NCBI RefSeq assembly: GCF_011046895.1
Contig: NZ_CP049250.1
Coordinates: forward strand, 1,221,501-1,285,500
Direction: 5' to 3'
DNA from: Rhizobium rhizoryzae
GTDB lineage: Bacteria; Pseudomonadota; Alphaproteobacteria; Rhizobiales; Rhizobiaceae
Length of the DNA: 64,000 bases
The position numbers and the translations under genes are program-made. Positions 58,450-64,000 of this stretch are shown here, piece by piece. Below the pieces are notes generated by a model, which was not told the DNA's origin, searched no databases, and worked only from the letters and a program-made list of their open reading frames with translations. The stretch's first letter is position 1. Each line of letters starts with the position of its first letter.

Positions 58450-58515
58450 GCCCGGAATTCGAAGCGCTGCCTCGCGACAATGGTCTCCTGGCGGCATGTC
58501 GTCCGGACCGCGGGC

Positions 58516-58545
58516 AATAAAAAAGGCGGCCCGAAGACCGCCTTT
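58516..58545 (-). terminator. Intrinsic terminator of the Bax-inhibitor-1 gene
   Basis: AAAGGCGG-TCTTCGGG-CCGCCTTT type stem (minus strand), followed by TTTTATTGCC. It lies 20 bases after the stop of the 58565-59302 gene. Together with 58420-58449 it fills the 58268-58564 gap, which has no gene. Confidence 0.85.
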
Positions 58546-58564
58546 CGCACAGAATGCCGACTGA

Positions 58565-59302
58565 TCAGTTGTTACGGTTGCCGAGGAACTGCATCAGGAA
58601 CATGAAGAGGTTGATGAAGTCGAGGTAGAGGGTGAGGGCGCCCATGATTGCCTTGCGGCCAGCCACGGAAGCATCATCACCGACATAGTACATTTCCTTG
58701 ATCTTCTGCGTGTCATAGGCCGTCAGACCGGCGAAGATCAGTACGCCAATGACGGACACGGCGAAGCCCAGGGCCGAAGAGGCAAGGAAGATGTTGACGA
58801 CAGAGGCGATGATCAGGCCGAACAGACCCATCATCAGGAACGAGCCCATGGCCGACAGGTCACGCTTCGTCGTGTAGCCGAAGAGGGACAGGGCACCAAA
58901 GGAAGCTGCCGTGATGAAGAAGGTCTGCACGATCGACTGGCCTGTGTAGACCAGGAAGATCGACGACAGGGAAAGACCCATCAACGCAGCGTAGATCCAG
59001 AATGTCGTCTGTGCCGCGCCAACGCTCATCTTATCGATGCGGAAGCTCAGGAAAAAGACGAGGGCGAGCGGTGCCAGCATCACGACCCAGCGAAGCGGCG
59101 AGCCGTAGATTGCCGTTGCGAAGGCGGGGCTGGTGGTGGCAAGCGCGAAGGTGGCATAAGCCGCTATACCGGTGATCGCCAAGCCCAAGGCCATGAGATT
59201 GTAGACCTTCAGCATGTAGGAGCGAAGGCCTTCATCAATCATCGCGCCGGACTGCACGCCGCCGCGTACTGCTCGGTTGTCGTAGTTGAAACGGTCAGAC
59301 AT
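58565..59302 (-). CDS. Bax inhibitor-1/YccA family membrane protein
   Basis: 245 residues with seven spans. Seen: MLKVYNLMALGLAITGIAAY, FFLSFRIDKMSVGAAQTTFW, SIFLVYTGQSIVQTFFITAA, FGYTTKRDLSAMGSFLMMGL, IGVLIFAGLTAYDTQKIKEM, and the C-terminal GALTLYLDFINLFMFLMQFL. The family includes YccA, which acts on the FtsH protease, and calcium-leak channels; the role here is unknown. Single gene with its own terminator. Confidence 0.94.
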   Translation of the reverse strand: MSDRFNYDNRAVRGGVQSGAMIDEGLRSYMLKVYNLMALGLAITGIAAYATFALATTSPAFATAIYGSPLRWVVMLAPLALVFFLSFRIDKMSVGAAQTTFWIYAALMGLSLSSIFLVYTGQSIVQTFFITAASFGALSLFGYTTKRDLSAMGSFLMMGLFGLIIASVVNIFLASSALGFAVSVIGVLIFAGLTAYDTQKIKEMYYVGDDASVAGRKAIMGALTLYLDFINLFMFLMQFLGNRNN

Positions 59303-59470
59303 CAGTTTGTCCTCTCAAGCTCCGGTGTTGCTACGGTGTCGGGAACATCCCGGTCGCCGCTGCGGAGCTCAGCAAGCATGATCCAAATATGCGAGCTTAG
59401 CCGGAATGGTTCAAGCCCTTTGCGCCCCATTCCGCGAGGTGACAAAAATTTAATCCGCCGATCTTGTCCG

Positions 59471-62017
59471 TCAAAGCTCTCTCAGAACCGGTGCCGCCTT
59501 CTGTCCGAGGATGCGCCAGGTGCCAGCGAGTCCGATGCCGACCGTGAGGACGAGTGCACCGATCACCGTCATGATTGCCACATCCGGCAGGAAAGTTGCT
59601 GGCATCTTCATGATGCGGCTGACGACGAACCAGGCGGAAATTCCGCCCGCCACCAGCGCAAAGACCGCGGTTGCGAAGCCAAGGATCATGTATTCGTAAC
59701 TGAAAGCACGCATCAGCATGGAGCGGGTGCCACCCAGTGTCTTGAGGATGACCGCATCATGGGTTCTGGCCCTGTTACCCGAGGCGAGCGCGCCCGCCAG
59801 AACGAGGACGGAGGCGACCAGTGCGACGGCGGCAGCCGCGCGAATGGCGGTGGCCAGCTGACCGAGCAACTGGCTTGCAATATCAAGCGCGTCCTTCACG
59901 CGGACAGTGGTGACAGTTGGATAGGCAGTGGTCACGGCGCGCAGGATTTCGCCTTCCTTGGCCGGTGTGGCGGTACTGTCCATCAGGGTCGCCAGCCAGG
60001 CATGAGGTGCACCCTTGAAGGTGTTCGGCGAGAAGACCATCACGAAGTTGATGGACAGCGAGCGCCATTCGACCTTGCGGAAATTGGCAATCTTGGCGGT
60101 TATGTTGCGGCCCAGAACATTGACGGTGACCGTATCGCCCAGTTTCAGGCCAAGCTCCCTGCCTTCCTCTTCCGAGAAGGAGACGAGCGGTTCGCCGCTA
60201 TAGTCCTTGTCCCACCAGGTTCCCTCGACAAGGCTGGAGCCTTCTGGCAGGTTCTGGGTATAGGTCAATCCGCGATCGCCGCGCAGCACCCATCGACCGG
60301 CAGGCGGCACATTCATCCGGGCAACATCCTGGCCGTTGAAGGCGAGAATCCGCCCGCGCAACATGGGAACCTGAACGATCTTTCCGTCCGGCGCCAATCG
60401 CTTGACGGTTTCGACCACGCCCTCCTTCTCATTGCTCTGGATGTCGACGAAGAAGAAGTTCGGCGCATTCTGGGTCATCGCACCGGTCAGCTGGCGGCGC
60501 AGATTGCCGTCGATCAGAGCCAGCGTCACGAGGAGCGCCAGACCGAGACCAAGCGACAGCACCACGGACGGCGTGAGAGCGCCGGGGCGATGAATATTGC
60601 CGATGGCAAGTCGCAGGGCAGGTGAGTTGACACGAGGGCTGCGGCGGGCAAGTGCGGAGATGGCTGCTGCAACAAGTCGCAACAGGACGAAGGCACCGGC
60701 AACAGCGGCAAGAAAGATCACGGCAATGCGGCGGTCGTCTGCGGCAAAAATCGCCAGGGCCGCAAGACCGCCGAGCGCGACGGCTGCTGCCAGAAGATAG
60801 GGCCAGGACGGCAATCTGGTCTGGTCGAAGCTCTGTTCGCGGAAAAGTGCAGTGGCAGGCACTTCACGGGCATGGCCAAGCGGCAGGACCGCAAAGGCAA
60901 AGGTCGTCAGCAGGCCGAAGGCGGCGGCCAGCGCGAGCGCTCCGGGATAGAGGGTGGCGTCGGCGGAAATCGGCAGAAATTCGCGAAGGAAGCCGAAAGC
61001 CGCAAAGGGAGCGACCGCACCAAGCGCCAGACCGATGATCACGCCCAGCGAGCCAATCAGCATGATCTGGAACAGGTAGATGAGGGTTACGACAAAAGCA
61101 GGGGCGCCAAGGCACTTGAAGGTGGCGATGCTGGTCCGCTTTGAATCCAGAAATGCGCGCACGGCATTGGCAACGCCCACACCGCCAACGATGAGCGCTG
61201 TCAGGCCCACCAATGTCAGGAACTGCGAGAACCGGTCGACATTCTCCGTCAGTGACGGTGCGGCGCGATCGGCGGTGCGGATGGACCAGCCCGCTGCCGG
61301 GAACTCGCGGTTGGCACGCGCCCCCAGCGTGTTGCGGATCGACGGATCATTCAGCTTGATCTTGTAGGCGTGCTCGACCAGGCTCCCGGTCTGGATAAGG
61401 CCCGATGCCTGCAGCGCTTCCTGCGACAGAAGAAGGCGCGGCGCGAAGCCGAAACCTTCAGACAGGGCATCCGGCTCGGTGACCAGAATGCCTGAAATGC
61501 GCAGTCGAACACTGCCGAGCAGTAGTTCGTCGCCCACTTTCACGTTCAGCCGCTCCAGCAGAAGCGGCGCAGCCAAGGCCCCGAAGCTTCCATTAGCGCT
61601 GGCGAGGAGGTCTTTCAGCGGGGCCTTCGGTTCGGTTTCAACGGTGCCGTAGAGCGGATAGGCGCCATCGACGGCCTTTGCCTCGACAAGAGCCTGCTGA
61701 GAACCGTCCGGCATCCGAGCCATGGATCGAAGGCCAGTGGAGAGAGCAACCTGTCCGAGGCTTTCGAGGAAGGCGCGCTCCTGATCATTGGCGAGACGAT
61801 TGTTGAGCTCAAACCGGATATCGCCTGCCAGCAAGGTTTGGCCCTGACTGGCAATGGCATCGGTAATGCCACGGGATACCGAATTCACCGCAGCAATCGC
61901 GCCTGTGCCGAGAGCAATGCAGGCGAGAAAAATGTAGAAGCCCGACAGGCCGCCGCGCAATTCGCGCAAGGCGAGTTTCAACGCAATGGAAAAGCGAGGG
62001 AGTTTTGCCGCAGTCAT
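59471..62017 (-). CDS. ABC transporter permease, FtsX/MacB type (YbbP-like)
   Basis: 848 residues. Two halves, each an FtsX-like unit: an N-terminal span (FYIFLACIALGTGAIAAVNS), large periplasmic domains, and spans at about 250-480 and 750-845. Seen: ALRELRGGLSGFYIFLACIA, FLDSKRTSIATFKCLGAPAF, LALRNIHR-like LRLAIGNIHRPGALTPSVVL, RTHDAVILKTLGGTRSMLMR. With the ATPase it forms a YbbAP-like complex, probably for lipids or lipoproteins. The start is the ATG at 62017 (MTAAKLPRFSIAL), overlapping the ATPase stop by 4 bases. Confidence 0.92.
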   Translation of the reverse strand: MTAAKLPRFSIALKLALRELRGGLSGFYIFLACIALGTGAIAAVNSVSRGITDAIASQGQTLLAGDIRFELNNRLANDQERAFLESLGQVALSTGLRSMARMPDGSQQALVEAKAVDGAYPLYGTVETEPKAPLKDLLASANGSFGALAAPLLLERLNVKVGDELLLGSVRLRISGILVTEPDALSEGFGFAPRLLLSQEALQASGLIQTGSLVEHAYKIKLNDPSIRNTLGARANREFPAAGWSIRTADRAAPSLTENVDRFSQFLTLVGLTALIVGGVGVANAVRAFLDSKRTSIATFKCLGAPAFVVTLIYLFQIMLIGSLGVIIGLALGAVAPFAAFGFLREFLPISADATLYPGALALAAAFGLLTTFAFAVLPLGHAREVPATALFREQSFDQTRLPSWPYLLAAAVALGGLAALAIFAADDRRIAVIFLAAVAGAFVLLRLVAAAISALARRSPRVNSPALRLAIGNIHRPGALTPSVVLSLGLGLALLVTLALIDGNLRRQLTGAMTQNAPNFFFVDIQSNEKEGVVETVKRLAPDGKIVQVPMLRGRILAFNGQDVARMNVPPAGRWVLRGDRGLTYTQNLPEGSSLVEGTWWDKDYSGEPLVSFSEEEGRELGLKLGDTVTVNVLGRNITAKIANFRKVEWRSLSINFVMVFSPNTFKGAPHAWLATLMDSTATPAKEGEILRAVTTAYPTVTTVRVKDALDIASQLLGQLATAIRAAAAVALVASVLVLAGALASGNRARTHDAVILKTLGGTRSMLMRAFSYEYMILGFATAVFALVAGGISAWFVVSRIMKMPATFLPDVAIMTVIGALVLTVGIGLAGTWRILGQKAAPVLREL

Positions 62018-62724
62018 GCAAATGCCGCCACAGGCTTGGAGGGTTCCCGGCTGTCGCCTGCAATCTCGCCCGAGCGGACGCGGATCTGACGAGAGCAACG
62101 GGCGGCGAGCGCATTGTCATGGGTCACCAGCAGCAGCGTCATCTTGCGTTCCGTCTGCTTGGAGAAAAGAAGGTCCGCAATCTGCTTGCCGGTTTCCGTA
62201 TCCAGGTTGCCTGTCGGCTCATCGGCGATGAGAACGGCCGGTGAGGGCGCCAAGGCACGGGCGATCGCCACACGCTGCTGTTCACCACCGGAAAGCTGCC
62301 CTGGATAATGGTTCAGCCGCTCACCGAGACCGACGGCCGTCAACTCTCGCCTGGCAATATCGAAGGGATTGGAAACATTGGCCAGTTCCAGCGGCACGGC
62401 GACGTTTTCAAGCGCCGTCATATTGGCAATGAGATGGAACGACTGGAAGACGATACCGATGTTGCGGCCTCGGAAATCCGCCAGCGCATCCTCTCCGAGA
62501 TTGTGAAGCGGCGTGTTGCGAATGTGAATCTCGCCGGAATCAAGCCGCTCAAGACCCGCAAGGACCATCAGAAGCGTCGATTTTCCCGATCCAGAAGGGC
62601 CAACGATACCAACGGCTTCACCCTCATCAATCTTGAGGTCGATCCCTTTCAGAACGTGGACCGAGGCGGCAGCACTGCCCAGGGTCAAATCGGCCTTCTT
62701 CAATTCGATGATGGTGTTGCTCAC
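62014..62724 (-). CDS. ABC transporter ATP-binding protein (YbbA/LolD-like)
   Basis: 236 residues. Walker A VGPSGSGKSTLLMVLAGLER, signature LSGGEQQRVAIARALAPSPA, Walker B VLIADEPTGNLD, switch His LLLVTHDNALA. Of the MacB/LolD group. The start lies 88 bp from the divergent GDSL esterase gene; this ATPase-permease-esterase trio matches the conserved ybbA-ybbP-tesA neighbourhood. Confidence 0.95.
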   Translation of the reverse strand: MSNTIIELKKADLTLGSAAASVHVLKGIDLKIDEGEAVGIVGPSGSGKSTLLMVLAGLERLDSGEIHIRNTPLHNLGEDALADFRGRNIGIVFQSFHLIANMTALENVAVPLELANVSNPFDIARRELTAVGLGERLNHYPGQLSGGEQQRVAIARALAPSPAVLIADEPTGNLDTETGKQIADLLFSKQTERKMTLLLVTHDNALAARCSRQIRVRSGEIAGDSREPSKPVAAFA

Positions 62725-62812
62725 GAAAATCGGTCCTATATCGAGGCGGAAAAATCTTATTCAGCAGGATTTGTCGCCTCGCGGCAACCTGACCAATCTA
62801 GGAAGTGGGTTC

Positions 62813-63457
62813 ATGAAATTCAAAGCGGCTTTGCTTCACGTGATTGTCATCGTCTCGACCGTTCTCGGCGGGCTCGGCTCTGCGCGGGCAGAAAGCCTGC
62901 AGATCGTGGGTTTCGGCGATAGCCTGATGGCCGGTTATCAACTGCCCCAGACTGAGTCCTACACCGCACAGCTTGAGGCGGCATTGAAGGCAAAGGGGAT
63001 CGACGTCACAATAACCAATGCCGGTGTGTCCGGCGACACCACATCGGCAGGTCTTGCGCGGCTCGACTGGTCTATCCCGGACGGCACACAGGGTGTGATC
63101 CTCGAGCTGGGTGCCAATGATGCCCTGCGCGGTATCTCGCCGGACCAGACCGAGAAGAATCTCGATGCCATGCTTGCGCGGCTGAAGGAGCGCAATATTC
63201 CGGTGGTTCTGGCCGGCATGCTGGCGCCGCCAAACCTTGGCAAGGACTATCAGGATCGCTTCAACAGCATCTATCCGCGGCTGTCACAGAAATATGGCGT
63301 GCCGCTTTATCCTTTCTTCCTGGATGGAGTCGTGACGCAGGCAAATCTTCAGCTGGAGGATGGCATGCATCCCAATGCAAAAGGGATTGCTGTCATGGTC
63401 GAGCGCAGTCTTCCTACCATTGAAAGTTTTATAAAATCGCTTCCCGCCCACAGGTGA
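62813..63457 (+). CDS. GDSL-family arylesterase/lysophospholipase (TesA-like)
   Basis: 214 residues. Signal (about 1-26, ending SARAES) then the SGNH hydrolase blocks: IVGFGDSLMAGYQLPQTESY (Ser37), VTITNAGVSGDTTSAGLARL, LELGANDALRGISPDQTEKN (Asn) and LQLEDGMHPNAKGIAVMVER (Asp, His). TesA-type periplasmic esterase/thioesterase. ATG at 62813 after AGGAAGTGGGTTC; a longer frame to 62633 runs through the ATPase gene on the other strand. Confidence 0.95.
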   Translation: MKFKAALLHVIVIVSTVLGGLGSARAESLQIVGFGDSLMAGYQLPQTESYTAQLEAALKAKGIDVTITNAGVSGDTTSAGLARLDWSIPDGTQGVILELGANDALRGISPDQTEKNLDAMLARLKERNIPVVLAGMLAPPNLGKDYQDRFNSIYPRLSQKYGVPLYPFFLDGVVTQANLQLEDGMHPNAKGIAVMVERSLPTIESFIKSLPAHR

Positions 63458-63544
63458 TTTTTGCAGGGCAAAAAAAGCGGCTTGCACGGAACGCAATTGC
63501 GTGTTCCGCTGTTGATACTGCATTAGATTCGAGGAGGTTCGCGT

Positions 63545-64000
63545 ATGCCGAGACTTTTCACCGCCCTCGAAATCCCGCGCCATATTGCCCTCAGCCTCTC
63601 CCTGCTGAGGGGCGGATTGCCCGGAGCGCGCTGGATCGATGTCGATAACTACCACATCACCTTGCGCTTCATCGGCGACGTCGACGGACGGACTGCCGAT
63701 GAGATCGTCGATCGTCTGGATCGTATAGATCGCGAGGAATTCCAGCTGACGTTGACGGGAATTGGTGCGTTCGGATCGAAGAAGCCGCATTCGATCTGGG
63801 CTGGCGTCTCTCCATCTCCGGAACTTCAGGCCTTGCAAGGCGAGATCGACCGCATCTGCATGCGCGTGGGGCTTGCGCCGGATCCGCGCAAGTTTACGCC
63901 GCATGTGACGCTGGCACGCCTGAAAAACTCCCGGCTGGACGATGTAGTCCAGTACCTGTCAGGGCGCGGAAACTTTCATACAATGTCATTCACCGTTCCG
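63545..64000 (+). CDS. thpR: RNA 2',3'-cyclic phosphodiesterase ThpR, N-terminal part
   Basis: Partial: 152 codons from the ATG at 63545 to the end of the window. Two catalytic H-x-T-x motifs are visible, HITL at residues 37-40 and HVTL at 120-123, which define the 2H phosphoesterase fold: PRLFTALEIPRHIALSLSLL, ARWIDVDNYHITLRFIGDVD, IWAGVSPSPELQALQGEIDR and DPRKFTPHVTLARLKN. It opens 2',3'-cyclic phosphates of RNA ends. Strong site GAGGAGGTTCGCGT before the start. 87 bp after the esterase gene. Confidence 0.93.
   Translation, partial: MPRLFTALEIPRHIALSLSLLRGGLPGARWIDVDNYHITLRFIGDVDGRTADEIVDRLDRIDREEFQLTLTGIGAFGSKKPHSIWAGVSPSPELQALQGEIDRICMRVGLAPDPRKFTPHVTLARLKNSRLDDVVQYLSGRGNFHTMSFTVP

Overview
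The window looks like a stretch of the main chromosome of an alphaproteobacterium of the Rhizobiaceae, most likely Agrobacterium or a close relative. The evidence is the housekeeping content (ffh, aroQ-type chorismate mutase, rpsP, rimM, trmD, rplS; dapF-mtaB-ftsY-yciB-DUF2585; ccmABCDG; nadABC behind a NadQ-like regulator; thiCOSG behind a TPP riboswitch), alphaproteobacterial families (DUF2794, DUF2585, DUF1223), and short palindromic intergenic repeats of rhizobial type. No phage, transposase, plasmid or CRISPR locus is visible. Most of the DNA is GC-rich, and long antisense open frames are common shadows.

Layout. 1-1.3 kb: start of a Rieske-type oxygenase, a divergent MarR regulator with a cysteine-rich tail, and a 42-residue membrane protein. 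1.3-6.3 kb: the NAD block (nadQ-like regulator, nadA, nadB, nadC, all on the minus strand) with an operator between nadQ and nadA, followed by a DUF2867 gene that sits between two copies of the nadC 3' end. 6.4-11.6 kb: tRNA-Gly, an editing deacylase, a CnoX-like thioredoxin/TPR protein, a Lon-N protein, a Trm112-like protein, a UbiH-type hydroxylase, tesB. 11.7-13.6 kb: sigma-54 promoter, glnK, amtB. 13.8-20.9 kb: ftsK, lolA, exonuclease III, an SDR, a cyclic-nucleotide-binding protein, a response regulator, an L,D-transpeptidase. 20.9-28.1 kb: phoX with a candidate Pho box, an EamA transporter, thiCOSG with riboswitch and promoter. 28.1-37.1 kb: a Tat-exported metallo-hydrolase, then ffh to trmD, a TSUP transporter, rplS, an acetyltransferase, DUF2794, DUF1223. 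37.3-43.2 kb: acnA and ccmABCDG. 43.3-50.7 kb: DUF2585, yciB, ftsY, mtaB, dapF and leuC. 51.0-58.3 kb is the accessory part: an MFS carrier, then a probable five-gene operon (gamma-glutamylcyclotransferase-like, aminotransferase, LysE exporter, FAD oxidoreductase with an extra N-terminal region, GNAT acetyltransferase) with a divergent LysR regulator. 58.5-64 kb: a Bax-inhibitor-1 protein, an ABC exporter pair, a GDSL esterase, and the start of thpR.

The observations most worth following are: the accessory amino-acid-type operon at 52.4-58.3 kb; a 199-bp inverted-repeat element inserted in frame in ftsY; three copies of one palindromic repeat, each between convergent genes and each touching the stop codon of the minus-strand gene; the duplicated nadC end whose six differences are all synonymous; and a candidate small RNA with a C-rich hairpin loop near 36.3 kb. 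All functional statements come from reading the sequence and from general knowledge of the families; no database search was run.
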